From positions 124,466 through 188,465 of the forward strand of contig JWTM01000541.1 of assembly GCA_001749745.1 (NCBI GenBank): a stretch of 64,000 nt of DNA, written 5' to 3'. Below, one piece after another: positions 33,437-42,366 of this stretch. Position numbers and translations under genes: made by a program. Source of the stretch: Candidatus Marispirochaeta associata (lineage in GTDB: Bacteria > Spirochaetota > Spirochaetia > JC444 > Marispirochaetaceae). Under the pieces are notes generated by a model, which searched no databases, was not told where the DNA came from, and was given only the letters and a program-made list of their open reading frames with translations. Position 1 is the stretch's first letter, and every line of letters begins with the position of its first letter.

Positions 33437-35788
33437 CTATTCCGCTATATATGCGGCGATGGTTGTCTCTCGCATCCCGGTGATGCTAAAAAAGGTCGCC
33501 CCGGCGACGCCGGTCGCCAGAATCGTCGGTATTATGAGATAGGCGAGGAGGGGATCGATAACGAAGCTTATCCGTGAGGCCCCCATAAATCCCCAGATAA
33601 AGCTGACCAGACCTTGGCCGGCGGTGTTGGCGAGCAGAGCGCCTGAGCCGATCCCGAGAATCAGGAGCAGCAGGGAGCTGGTCAGGTACTGTCGCTTCAG
33701 GGCCGAGAGAGAGAAGCCCAGACTGCGCATGATTGCGATTCTTCTTGCGTCCCGGGCGATCAGCATGCGCAAGAAGAGGGAGGTGATCAGCACAGCGACC
33801 AGGGTGCCGACCAGTACCGCCCCTGCTGAAATCCGGTTGAGCCCGGCGATGGTGGATCCGAGGGTCTGGTCCAGATAGGCCTTCAGCTCGGTCACCCGGG
33901 CCGGCCTGAAACGCTCGCTGTACTCCGCGACCTTGGCCGCCGGATCGCTCCCGGGAACCAGGTCGAGGCTGAGGCTGTAGCCGACCGCCTGCTCGAGGGC
34001 CGGCGGCAGGGGGCTCTTGGCGGTTCGGCCGCCGTTGGTGATATCCTGGTAGATCCCGGTGACGGTCAGCTCCACAGGAATTGTGTCTCGTTTGATGGTT
34101 ATTGCGTCGCCGACCTCGAGCTCCAGGTCGCGGCTATAGAGAAGGGAGAGGGCGATCTCATTTTTGTCGACCGGGGCTCTGCCGGAGAGGTATTCCAGGG
34201 GGAAGATAGTGAAATCCCCCGACTCGATCCGGATCTCGTCGCTTGTCCCGTCGGGCAGGGGCAATTCGAAGACCGAAGCGACATGGGGAGCATAGCGCTC
34301 CACCTCCTCATCGGCGGCGATCGCGGAGATGATATCCTCGAAGCGTTCATTCGTCCCCTCGGCGGCCCTGAGGTCGATGCGGATGTCGGCCCGACCGATC
34401 CCCATGTAGCGGATAAACTCCGGCGACTTGAGGGTAGTGAGAAAGTGAACCGGGATCAGGGTCACCGCACCGGCGGCGATGAAGATAAAGAGGAGCAGAC
34501 CGAAGAGCCGGAAACGCTTTACCACATCCCGCAGGCCGAGGAAGATATTGAGTTCCGGCAGACGGCTTGCGACGACGGCAAGCTCCGGTCCCCGAGCCTT
34601 GGTCTCGCTGCTACGGGAGGCCCGCAGGGCGTCGACGGCGCTTATGCTTCGAAAACGACGCAGAATGAGGGCTATGGCCAGATAGATTACCAGGAGAAGG
34701 AGGAGTACGGCGGCGAGGGGGATAAGGCTTCCCGTCATATCGGTCGCCGGATCCCCGATGTAGCGGGTCACATTGGCGGTGAGAAGCTCTTTTACCGGCA
34801 AAGATGCGAGGAGGCCCGCGATCGCGGCCGCGGCGGCTAATCCCAGGTATTTTCCCAGATAGAGGCCGCGAATCGAGCCTGAGGGCATCCCGATCGCCTT
34901 CATCACCCCGATCTCCCGGTAATCCTCCTCTATGGCGGCGAGCATCACCAGCCGTAAGGCCAGGAGGGCCACGGTCATCAAGAGCAGGCTCAAGATAATC
35001 ACCACCGCCGCTACGACCCCGTCGCTCAGGCCGTTCAAGAGCCTGAAGAGGCCGATGTCGACCGCCGGGCCCTGGGCGGGGAGGCCTGAGTCTCTCCAGC
35101 TGCGGGAGAACTCATCCAGTCGCTCCGGATCAGTAAGCCGGAACTCGATCAGATACTCGCTCTCCGGAAAATGGGGGATAAGCTCGGCATACTCATCGGG
35201 GTGGATCAGGAAACGCTTGGAGTGGACGATGGCCGGATTCATCTGGGCGTCCCGAATTATCGCGGAGACCCGCAAGTTCCGACTGAAGCCGTCCCGCTCC
35301 AGGAGGACCGTATCCCCCACGGAGACCCCCCGTTCCTCGGCGTAGTAGACCGGAACGCCGATCTCCCCCGGGTCCGGTTGGGGTAAGCGGTTATCGCCGT
35401 CCACCAGGTAGTCGAAGCCCCGGTTTTGGCGAACCAGGCTGAGGTCCATAACGCTCTCCGCTTCCGGACCCGAGCCGCCCGGCAGGGTCAGCGAGGAGCC
35501 GTCGAGGCTGATCATCCTGACGATCTGATGCTCCGCCACCAGCGCTTGCCCAGCGACCCAGGTTTCGATCGCCTCTCTCTCCTCGCCGTCGAGCTCGCCG
35601 GCGTGCATCTGCACGAAATGGGGCACCCGGGCCGTCTCGAAGAGTCCATCCAAGGCGCTGTTCAGCTCGGCGATCAGGCTCGCCCCGCCGGCGGTCAAGA
35701 GGGAAGAGAAAAAGAGGAAGAGGAAGACCGCACCTAAGGTTCCCCGTCGACGGGAGAGTTCGTTTATCATCAATCTCTGCAGTATCAT
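33437..35788 (-). CDS. FtsX-like ABC permease, large
   Basis: Inner-membrane protein of 783 aa with a signal-anchor helix, a periplasmic domain (about 45-260), and two FtsX units: three segments around 262-385 and three in the last 130 residues, with a second extracytoplasmic domain (about 455-630) between. This layout matches MacB/LolE-type mechanotransmission permeases. Its ATG overlaps the MFS stop (ATGA, 35785-35788). It likely exports or moves a substrate with the adjacent ATPase. The substrate is unknown; lipoprotein release is possible but not shown. Confidence 0.9.
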   Translation of the reverse strand: MILQRLMINELSRRRGTLGAVFLFLFFSSLLTAGGASLIAELNSALDGLFETARVPHFVQMHAGELDGEEREAIETWVAGQALVAEHQIVRMISLDGSSLTLPGGSGPEAESVMDLSLVRQNRGFDYLVDGDNRLPQPDPGEIGVPVYYAEERGVSVGDTVLLERDGFSRNLRVSAIIRDAQMNPAIVHSKRFLIHPDEYAELIPHFPESEYLIEFRLTDPERLDEFSRSWRDSGLPAQGPAVDIGLFRLLNGLSDGVVAAVVIILSLLLMTVALLALRLVMLAAIEEDYREIGVMKAIGMPSGSIRGLYLGKYLGLAAAAAIAGLLASLPVKELLTANVTRYIGDPATDMTGSLIPLAAVLLLLLVIYLAIALILRRFRSISAVDALRASRSSETKARGPELAVVASRLPELNIFLGLRDVVKRFRLFGLLLFIFIAAGAVTLIPVHFLTTLKSPEFIRYMGIGRADIRIDLRAAEGTNERFEDIISAIAADEEVERYAPHVASVFELPLPDGTSDEIRIESGDFTIFPLEYLSGRAPVDKNEIALSLLYSRDLELEVGDAITIKRDTIPVELTVTGIYQDITNGGRTAKSPLPPALEQAVGYSLSLDLVPGSDPAAKVAEYSERFRPARVTELKAYLDQTLGSTIAGLNRISAGAVLVGTLVAVLITSLFLRMLIARDARRIAIMRSLGFSLSALKRQYLTSSLLLLILGIGSGALLANTAGQGLVSFIWGFMGASRISFVIDPLLAYLIIPTILATGVAGATFFSITGMRETTIAAYIAE

Positions 35789-37071
35789 TTTCTGTACGCT
35801 CCTTGTAATGCTTGTGTGTGGGGCGCCTTCCGCAGAAGAGCGGCGGTCCCGGCGCTCAGGGTAAGTCCCAGACCGGAGAGGATCAGCATCAGGCCGATGC
35901 CCCGTCCCGGTCCGGTTCCGATAAATCTGCCCAGGCTGGCGGCGAGGGCGCCGCCCGGCATCAGCAGGGGTGAGAAGAGGGTGTCCGCCAGGAGTCCCGA
36001 GCTGAGGTAGGCCATGATGTAGCCTGCCTGGGTAACGAACCCGACAAGCCCCCAGACCCGACCCTGAATTTCTCCCGGTACCTTTCGTCTAATCTGCACC
36101 TCCGCACCGGTGTTGACGAAGGGGAGGCAGAAGAAGAAGAGAAAGAAGCCGCCGCTGATGAGCGGCAGGGAGACGGTCGCCCCCATCAGCGACATAGAGA
36201 GGCCGGCCAGAGCGAGACCGGCCAGGGTCGCTGCCGCCGGCCCCCCGGGTAAGCCGACGAGGCCGATCAGGAGGCTACTTAAGAGCATCCCCGAGGCGCT
36301 GATCGACTGTACCAATCCCAAGCGGGTTGCGTCGGTCAGGGCCAGCATCATGGGGGTGAAGAGGGTCTGAAGCTGGCCGACGAAGAAGGTCACCGCCGCC
36401 AAGAGCAGCACCAGGCTGCGGGTGTTCCGTTCCCGGGCTAAAAAGCGGTAGCCTTCGGCTATATCCGCCGTGAAACCTGTCCGCGGTGAGTCTCCGCAGG
36501 GACGCAGCCCGGGCAGAGTCAGGGCCGCGATCACCGCGAATAAAAAGGTGCCGGCGTCGATCAGCAGTACCGCCTGAAGGCCGAAGCTTCCCAAGATCAG
36601 CCCGGCGGCCAGGGGCGATACCAGGTGCTGGACCGAGGCGGCGAGTTGCACCAGGCCGCCCGCTTTTCCCCAGGACTCCTCGGGGACCAGATCCGTCAGC
36701 GAGGCCTTATAGGCCGGATTTTGCAGGGCGCCGCAGGCCGAGTTGAGGGCGGTAGCCAGATAGACGAGACCCACCGGCAGAACCCCGCCGCGCAGGATGA
36801 TAAGCAGCGCCACCACCGCGGCGGCCGAACCGGCGTCGCCGAGGATGATCAAGAGCCGTCGGTCGAGCCGATCGGCCAGGACGCCCCCGACCGGACGCAA
36901 CAGAATGGCCGGCATGAAGAGGCAGAGGATAACCAGGGCGAAGCCGGCTGCGCTCCCGGTCTCCCGGAAGACGTGGATCCCAAGGGCGAATCCGGTCATC
37001 CCGGTCCCCAGGCCGGAAACGAGCTGACCGGCCCAGACGGTTAGAAAGCGGGCGAAGGCGCGGTTTCTCAT
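35785..37071 (-). CDS. MFS transporter, enterobactin-exporter-like
   Basis: Major facilitator protein of 428 aa with twelve membrane segments. The cytoplasmic motif GGVLADRLDRRLLIILGD is visible between segments 2 and 3. The group resembles EntS-type exporters of small molecules. It overlaps the FtsX gene by 4 bp and follows an outer-membrane-like protein gene by 9 bp. An operon with MFS, FtsX, ATPase and a barrel looks like an efflux or envelope-export set, by context only. Confidence 0.9.
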   Translation of the reverse strand: MRNRAFARFLTVWAGQLVSGLGTGMTGFALGIHVFRETGSAAGFALVILCLFMPAILLRPVGGVLADRLDRRLLIILGDAGSAAAVVALLIILRGGVLPVGLVYLATALNSACGALQNPAYKASLTDLVPEESWGKAGGLVQLAASVQHLVSPLAAGLILGSFGLQAVLLIDAGTFLFAVIAALTLPGLRPCGDSPRTGFTADIAEGYRFLARERNTRSLVLLLAAVTFFVGQLQTLFTPMMLALTDATRLGLVQSISASGMLLSSLLIGLVGLPGGPAAATLAGLALAGLSMSLMGATVSLPLISGGFFLFFFCLPFVNTGAEVQIRRKVPGEIQGRVWGLVGFVTQAGYIMAYLSSGLLADTLFSPLLMPGGALAASLGRFIGTGPGRGIGLMLILSGLGLTLSAGTAALLRKAPHTQALQGAYRK

Positions 37072-37080
37072 AATCGCGTC

Positions 37081-37983
37081 CTAAAACTGGTAGAGCCCGG
37101 AGAGGCTGATGAACCAGCCGTCGCCCCTGCGCCTGGTGGTATTCTCGTCGAGGCGATCCCGGCCGTCGAAGGCGAAGCCGCCCTGCAGGGTCAGCAGGGT
37201 TAGATCCAGCTCGGAAAAGAGGGCGTAGTAGTCAAGGGAATACTCATCTCCTTGCTTGCCGCCCGCCCCGTCGGTGAAGCCGATTAGATCGTGCTTAACT
37301 CCGGCGGATACTCCGACCATATCGACCGGCCGGTACTCGAGGGCTGTTTCGAAAACCAGGTCCCGGATATCCCGAAACTGGTCGGCCCGCATATCCCCCT
37401 TCAGGCGCACCCGACTTTCGGGCAGCAGGGTAAAGCTGAAGTTGGGGCCGGTAATAAAGTCGAAACCGGCGGCGATCAGGGGCGTCTCCCAGTTGAGGCG
37501 GATAAAGGGAACCGGGAGAAGGGGCCAGTCGATGCCGAAGTCGGAGAGGGCGACGCCGCCGCCGAGGGCCAGGGTCAGGCTCTCGCGGGCAAGCACTTCG
37601 TAGCCGTAGACGGCGGCCGTCTGGAAGGTGGCGAGCCCTCCGGCGACGGGTCGGTCGGATTCGCTCTTGAACAGTACCAGGAGCTGGTTTCGCTTCCAGC
37701 CGCCGTCGTAGAGCAGGTCGATGGTGTGGTAGGCCTCGGCCAATCCGGGCGCGGGGGGGTCACCGAAGGCGGTGCGGCCGTAGAGTCCGACCAGGGTGAA
37801 CTCCTTACCGGCGACGGCACCTCCGGCCTGCAGGGTATCGTATTCTGAATCTGCGAGGTGTAGTCGCTCCCAACCGGCCATGGGTAGGTAGTGGGTCTCT
37901 TGCTCGTTCTCCTCCGCTCCCAGGGCCGGCAGAAGCAGCATGGCTGCGAGTAGGGAGAGGCTTAAGCGGGTGATTCGTTGCAT
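37081..37983 (-). CDS. Outer-membrane beta-barrel-like protein
   Basis: Protein of 300 aa with a signal peptide (1-22, ending LGA), alternating amphipathic strands and a C-terminal aromatic Phe (…LYQF), as in outer-membrane barrels. Family not recognised. It is the first gene of the operon leading to MFS, FtsX and ATPase and could provide the outer-membrane step. No close homologue is named because none is clear. Confidence 0.72.
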   Translation of the reverse strand: MQRITRLSLSLLAAMLLLPALGAEENEQETHYLPMAGWERLHLADSEYDTLQAGGAVAGKEFTLVGLYGRTAFGDPPAPGLAEAYHTIDLLYDGGWKRNQLLVLFKSESDRPVAGGLATFQTAAVYGYEVLARESLTLALGGGVALSDFGIDWPLLPVPFIRLNWETPLIAAGFDFITGPNFSFTLLPESRVRLKGDMRADQFRDIRDLVFETALEYRPVDMVGVSAGVKHDLIGFTDGAGGKQGDEYSLDYYALFSELDLTLLTLQGGFAFDGRDRLDENTTRRRGDGWFISLSGLYQF

Positions 37984-38126
37984 GGTTTCCTCCTGATGAG
38001 ATTCAATCTCATGCTTCGAAGGATAGGCCGGTCCGGGAGGGAAAGGTATCGAACAAAGGTCGTGATTTAGGGTTTAGAGCCTACGTAATTGATCCTAGCT
38101 TCAGGAAGATGCAGCGGAATGACGGC

Positions 38127-38636
38127 TTACAAGAGAGAAGTGAGCTTATCTGAGGCCTGTCCAAGAATAGTCGGGAGCTCGATCTCTTCCTCCTTGGAGA
38201 AGCGGCTTAAGACGTGATTCGAGACCGAACCGTGCCGAGGGCGTCCGATTCCCAGCCGCAGTCGCCAGAAAGCGGCGCTGCTTAGGTGCTGTTTGATCGA
38301 TTTGAGTCCGTTGTGGCCTCCCAGGCCTCCGCCCTGCCTGGCCTCGATTTTGCCGAAGGGGAGCTCCAGATCGTCGTGGAGGATTAAAATCTCCTCGGGC
38401 TCGATGTTGAAGAAGTCCGCGCAGGCGCGTACGGACTCCCCGCTCTTGTTCATCAGGGTCAGGGGTTTGAGGAGGATCAGCTTCCTGGGATCGTGGAGCG
38501 TCGCATACTCCCCTTTGAATTTCTTCGACCAGGATTCGACCGGGTGCCGCTGGTCGAGGAGCATCCAGCCGAAGTTGTGCCGGGTTTGGGCGTACTCCCG
38601 GCCCGGATTCCCCAGGGCGCAGATGAGACGGATCAT
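38127..38636 (-). CDS. pth: Peptidyl-tRNA hydrolase
   Basis: Enzyme of 169 aa that frees tRNA from stalled peptidyl-tRNA. Motifs LICALGNPGREYAQTRHNFGWMLLD (catalytic His and Asn), HDDLELPFGKIEARQGGGLGGHNGLKSI and GIGRPRHGSVSNHVLS are present. It is slightly shorter than the usual 190 aa, with a reduced C-terminus. The start is 1 nt after the stop of a DMT transporter gene, so they share an operon. Confidence 0.95.
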   Translation of the reverse strand: MIRLICALGNPGREYAQTRHNFGWMLLDQRHPVESWSKKFKGEYATLHDPRKLILLKPLTLMNKSGESVRACADFFNIEPEEILILHDDLELPFGKIEARQGGGLGGHNGLKSIKQHLSSAAFWRLRLGIGRPRHGSVSNHVLSRFSKEEEIELPTILGQASDKLTSLL

Positions 38637-38637
38637 C

Positions 38638-39534
38638 TTAAAGCCCGCCCAATCCGAAAAGGGTCACTGCGGCGGTCATCATCAGGGCGGCCCCGATTCG
38701 TCGCAGGATGACTTTCCAACCGTGCTTCTCTTCCAGCAGGTGGAAACCGGCGAATCCCAAGGCCGCGCCGATCAGTACGCTGAACAACCCGCGTCCAGAC
38801 TGGAGTATCGTCGCGTACATGACGCCGAGGTAACTGACGGCGGCGAAGAAGAAAACCATGGCGCTCATCCAGAAGAGGGCGTAGGGCGCCGCCGAACGGA
38901 GCTGGCTGAGTCGTACGGGCCCGGTAAAGGGGATAGATATAAAGGCGAGACCTCCCGCCAGGATATAACAGGCCGCCATCGGCAACATGCCCCGCATCAG
39001 CGGCGATAAATGGGCGAAGTGAACAACGACAATACCGATGTAGATATCCGAGATCGCATAGCTGAGGCAGGCGCCGAGAACATAGATCCAGGCGGAGAGA
39101 GAAATAGCTCCGCCGCTGAAGTTCAGTATCAGCGCAGCTCCTACCGCCAGCAGAACGGCCAGTATCTGCAGGGTGCTGTAGGATTCGGCCATCAGCAGCG
39201 AGGTGATGAGGGCGATGAAGAGCAGTTTGAGTCCCAGCAAGGGCGAGATCCTGGAGGCCGGCGCCCGGGTTAGGGCGGTGTAGAGTAATATTTGCGCCGT
39301 TAAATGGAACAGGGTGGTTATTACCGTCGGCAGCAGGTAGTCGGAGAGCGGCGGATAGAGCTCTCGAGGGCCGAGGATAAATATAGCCAGGGAGACGGGT
39401 CCCATGAGGAGATACGCTGCGATGAGCAGATCCGCGGGGCGTCCCCCCTTCACCTCGGTGAAGCGTCGGGAAAAGATGTATGATATGCTTATCAGGAGTG
39501 CGGCGCCGAGGCCGAAGCTTATGCCTATTATCAT
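38638..39534 (-). CDS. EamA/DMT-type membrane transporter
   Basis: Membrane protein of 298 aa with about ten segments in two similar halves, resembling EamA-family drug/metabolite transporters. The start at 39534 gives a clean first segment (MIIGISFGLGAALLISISY); the longer frame to 39585 overlaps the divergent tag gene. No clear ribosome site. It is followed by pth with a 1-nt gap. Confidence 0.82.
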   Translation of the reverse strand: MIIGISFGLGAALLISISYIFSRRFTEVKGGRPADLLIAAYLLMGPVSLAIFILGPRELYPPLSDYLLPTVITTLFHLTAQILLYTALTRAPASRISPLLGLKLLFIALITSLLMAESYSTLQILAVLLAVGAALILNFSGGAISLSAWIYVLGACLSYAISDIYIGIVVVHFAHLSPLMRGMLPMAACYILAGGLAFISIPFTGPVRLSQLRSAAPYALFWMSAMVFFFAAVSYLGVMYATILQSGRGLFSVLIGAALGFAGFHLLEEKHGWKVILRRIGAALMMTAAVTLFGLGGL

Positions 39535-39586
39535 CTGCTGGAGTCTATCCGCTGTCGCCCTCAATTGCAAGAAAAGGAGAGGCACT

Positions 39587-40165
39587 ATGCCGAATCGTTG
39601 CGACTGGGTTCCCCTGGAAATCCCTGAATATATCGAGTATCACGACCGCGAATGGGGATATCCGCTCCACGACGACCGCAGCTTCTTTGAACTCCTCTGC
39701 CTGGAAGGGGCCCAGGCCGGCCTCTCCTGGCTGACGGTGCTCCGCAAGCGCGATGCCTACCGAGAGGCCTTCGACGCTTTCGATCCCGTCAAGGTCGCCC
39801 GCTACGACGAGGCGAAGATCGGCGAACTCCTGGGAAATGCGGGGATCATCCGCAACCGGCGCAAGATCGAGTCGGCTATTCGCAACGCCGGAGTGTTTCT
39901 CAAGATTCAGGAGCAGTGGGGCAGTTTCGACAGTTTTATCTGGCGCTATACCGAGGGCCGTCCGGTGGTCAATGCGTGGCGAACCCACACCGAGATGCCG
40001 GCCACTACTGAACTCTCGGATTTGATCAGTAAGGAGCTGAAGCGGGAGGGGTTCAACTTCGTAGGATCCACCATCGTCTATGCTTTTCTGCAGTCCGCCG
40101 GTCTGGTCAACGATCATACCCTCGACTGTTTTCGGCGGGAAGAGTGCCTGAAGGCCCACACCTGA
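39587..40165 (+). CDS. tag: DNA-3-methyladenine glycosylase I
   Basis: Base-excision enzyme of 192 aa. Zinc ligands fit C5 (NRCDW), H19 (EYHDREWG) and the C-terminal H and C in VNDHTLDCF. The catalytic Glu lies in SFFELLCLEGAQAGLSW. Motifs agree with E. coli Tag in order and spacing, and the length is typical. AAGGAGAGG precedes the ATG. Ogt (27493) and Tag give this window two alkylation-repair genes, 12 kb apart and not in one operon. Confidence 0.95.
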   Translation: MPNRCDWVPLEIPEYIEYHDREWGYPLHDDRSFFELLCLEGAQAGLSWLTVLRKRDAYREAFDAFDPVKVARYDEAKIGELLGNAGIIRNRRKIESAIRNAGVFLKIQEQWGSFDSFIWRYTEGRPVVNAWRTHTEMPATTELSDLISKELKREGFNFVGSTIVYAFLQSAGLVNDHTLDCFRREECLKAHT

Positions 40166-40166
40166 A

Positions 40167-40198
40167 AGGCTCTTCCTCAGAAGAGTTGTCATTTTTCG
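40167..40198 (+). terminator. Weak terminator candidate after tag
   Basis: A CTCTTC/GAAGAG stem with a CTCA loop is followed by TTGTCATTTTTC. The stem is short, so efficiency is uncertain. Confidence 0.45.
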
Positions 40199-40224
40199 CC
40201 AAAAATGGGTCAAAATGTAGACTG

Positions 40225-40243
40225 GTGTGTAAATGTGACACAC
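40225..40243. promoter_or_regulatory. Putative upstream activator site for hsp20
   Basis: GTGTGT (40225-40230) and ACACAC (40238-40243) make a perfect inverted repeat with a 7-base spacer. It lies about 85-100 bp upstream of the -24 element, the usual enhancer distance for sigma-54 activators. Confidence 0.5.
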
Positions 40244-40327
40244 ATTGATACTTGAAATACCTCGTTCTGAGTGGTTAAGTATAGGTTGCGTTCTGTAAAT
40301 CTATTCAGGGCAATGAATTAAATATTT

Positions 40328-40343
40328 TGGCACGATCCTTGCT
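40328..40343 (+). promoter_or_regulatory. Sigma-54 (-24/-12) promoter of hsp20
   Basis: TGGCAC-N5-TTGCT matches the sigma-54 consensus, with the invariant GG and GC dinucleotides at the required spacing. It sits 75 bp upstream of the hsp20 start; the predicted transcription start is near 40355. Confidence 0.8.
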
Positions 40344-40417
40344 TTATATATCATGTAAGCGTCCCCGGTAGGGGGATCGGATAATTGGCGCCTGCGGGCG
40401 CCGGCAAGGAGTATAGG

Positions 40418-40849
40418 ATGAAAGCATTAGTACGACACACCGCCCCTAAGAGCGTAAATCTTTGGAATGATATGGACCGTTTTCTGGACAGCTTCTTCGA
40501 GGATCTGCCTGCAGTGGGTGCGGGGGTAGCCGCACCGAAAGTAGATATAGTCGAGGAGGAGGGTCGCTACCTGCTCGAAGCGGAGCTCCCCGGCATGACT
40601 CGGGACTCCATTGATGTGAAGGTGGACGACACTCTACTCACGATCTCCTCCACGGATGAGGTGCAGAAGGAGCAGGAGAAGAAGAATTACCTGGTTCGCG
40701 AGCGACGGACGAGAAATTTCAGCCGCAGCTTTGTACTTCCCAAGGATGTAGATGCCGGGAAGATCGAGGCCGGCTTCGAGAACGGCGTTCTGCGTCTCAG
40801 TCTGGAGAAGCGTCCCGAGGCTAAACCGCGGCAAATTAAGATCGGCTAA
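40418..40849 (+). CDS. Small heat-shock protein, Hsp20/alpha-crystallin family
   Basis: ATP-independent chaperone of 143 aa. The alpha-crystallin domain runs about 42-135, with VDIVEEEGRYLLEAELPGM, an ERRTRNFSRSFVLP stretch and the FENGVLRLSLEK element. The N-terminal LWNDMDRFLDSFF is typical of the class A group. The start at 40418 has AAGGAG upstream; the longer frame (40385) is unsupported. A sigma-54 promoter and an upstream inverted repeat precede it, and a strong terminator follows, so it is monocistronic and probably stress-induced through an enhancer-binding protein. Confidence 0.94.
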   Translation: MKALVRHTAPKSVNLWNDMDRFLDSFFEDLPAVGAGVAAPKVDIVEEEGRYLLEAELPGMTRDSIDVKVDDTLLTISSTDEVQKEQEKKNYLVRERRTRNFSRSFVLPKDVDAGKIEAGFENGVLRLSLEKRPEAKPRQIKIG

Positions 40850-40876
40850 AAACAAGAAGCAGTACGGGAGAATGGA

Positions 40877-40914
40877 AGGGCTGTCTGAGAAGTTTCTCGG
40901 ACAGCCCTCTTTTT
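40877..40914 (+). terminator. Terminator of hsp20
   Basis: A long stem (AGGGCTGTC…GACAGCCCT with GAGAA/TTCTC inside) is followed by CTTTTT. Confidence 0.9.
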
Positions 40915-40965
40915 ATCTTGATGATTTTGAGATTTAGTTCTATTTTGCTCGCACTGGAGTGATGA

Positions 40966-42366
40966 ATGTCGAAGGTATACGCAAATAAACGCATCGAGCT
41001 GATGGCGAAGGGCGATATAGGCCGGGCGCTCTTTACCCTCTCCGCTCCGGCGGTGGTCGGCATGCTGGTCATGTCCCTCTATAATGTGGTGGACACCTTT
41101 TTTGTCAGCCTCTTAAACGATACTACTGCAATTGCCGCCACGGGGATCGTCTTCCCCCTCTTCCAGTTGATCGGGGCGATCGGCCTTACCTTCGGCGTCG
41201 GTGCGGCGAGCGTCATTAGTCGGCGTTTGGGGGAGGAGGATCATGATGCGGCGGAACGAACAGCTGCGACAGCCCTCTTCTCGGCGCTTATCGTCGGTCT
41301 GCTCTTTGCACTCTTCGGCCTGATCTATATGCCCTCGATACTGACGCTCTTCGGCGCTACCGCCTCGATCCTCGACGCCGCCGTTCTCTACGGCCGCTTG
41401 ATTGTCACCGGTTCGGTCTTTGTAGTGCTCAACATGTGCCTCAACAATCTGCTGCGCTCTGAAGGGGCGTCCCTCCACAGCAGCACCGGACAGATTTTAG
41501 GAGCGGTCATGAATATGATCCTCGACCCGATATTTATCTTTGGGCTGGATATGGGGCTTGCCGGCGCGGCGGTGGCTACGGTTATCTCCCAGGGAATCGG
41601 CTGTTTTTATCTTGTGAGTTACTACCTGCGCCACAAAGGGGTGCTGCATCCCCTCTCCTTGAAGCATTTCCGGCCGGGACGAGCTACCTATCTGCCCATG
41701 ATGGCCCTTGGGGTCCCCACCTTTGTGCGCCAGGTTCTGGGAAGCATCTCGCTCAGCTTCGTGAACAATGCGGCGGGCGAGTACGGCGATGCGGCTATTG
41801 CCGCAACCAGCATCGTCTTCCGGCTCTTCATGCTGCTCCTGATGAGTTTGATGGGTGTTGCCCAGGGACTCCAACCCCTGGTGGGCTATAACTTCGGCGC
41901 CGGGAATATTCCCCGGGTCCGGGAGACCCTGAAAAAGGTTATGGTGACCACTGTCTCCTTCTGTACGGTCGCCGGACTGCTCTTCTTTTTCTTCGCCCCC
42001 GGGATAATCGCTATCTTCGCCTCCCAGGATGAGGCGGTGATGAGGATCGGGATTCTGGCGCTGCGCTTGACCGCCGTGGCTCTGGTTCCGACCGGTCTGG
42101 TTCTGATGTTCGGCGGGGTTTTTCAAGCCCTCGGCGACGGAACCTCTGCTCTGCTCCTGGCTGCCGGGCAGCAGGGACTTTTCATGATTCCGCTGGTATT
42201 GATACTCCCGCGGATCTTCGGAGTAGCGGGGGTTGTCGCGGCTCAACCGGCGGGTTTTCTCCTCGCTTTCGGGGTGGGGCTGCTGCTCTTTCTTAAGTCG
42301 CATCGGAAGCTCAATCAGCGGGAAGAGGACGGTTCCTGGAGGAACCTCAGTTCAGAGAAGGCTTGA
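40966..42366 (+). CDS. MATE-family efflux transporter
   Basis: Inner-membrane antiporter of 466 aa with twelve predicted segments in two homologous halves. Typical features are PAVVGMLVMSLYNVVDTFFVSLL near the start, FGVGAASVISRRLGEED, LNNLLRSEG and the second-half GVAQGLQPLVGYNFGAG. It likely exports a cationic compound in exchange for Na+ or H+. GGAG lies about 8 nt before the ATG. It overlaps the convergent algH-like gene by 20 bp. Confidence 0.94.
   Translation: MSKVYANKRIELMAKGDIGRALFTLSAPAVVGMLVMSLYNVVDTFFVSLLNDTTAIAATGIVFPLFQLIGAIGLTFGVGAASVISRRLGEEDHDAAERTAATALFSALIVGLLFALFGLIYMPSILTLFGATASILDAAVLYGRLIVTGSVFVVLNMCLNNLLRSEGASLHSSTGQILGAVMNMILDPIFIFGLDMGLAGAAVATVISQGIGCFYLVSYYLRHKGVLHPLSLKHFRPGRATYLPMMALGVPTFVRQVLGSISLSFVNNAAGEYGDAAIAATSIVFRLFMLLLMSLMGVAQGLQPLVGYNFGAGNIPRVRETLKKVMVTTVSFCTVAGLLFFFFAPGIIAIFASQDEAVMRIGILALRLTAVALVPTGLVLMFGGVFQALGDGTSALLLAAGQQGLFMIPLVLILPRIFGVAGVVAAQPAGFLLAFGVGLLLFLKSHRKLNQREEDGSWRNLSSEKA

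Noticed and set aside
37984..38126. Possible small RNA or tRNA gene
   Set aside because: No cloverleaf, promoter or terminator found in this 143-bp gap between an outer-membrane gene and pth.
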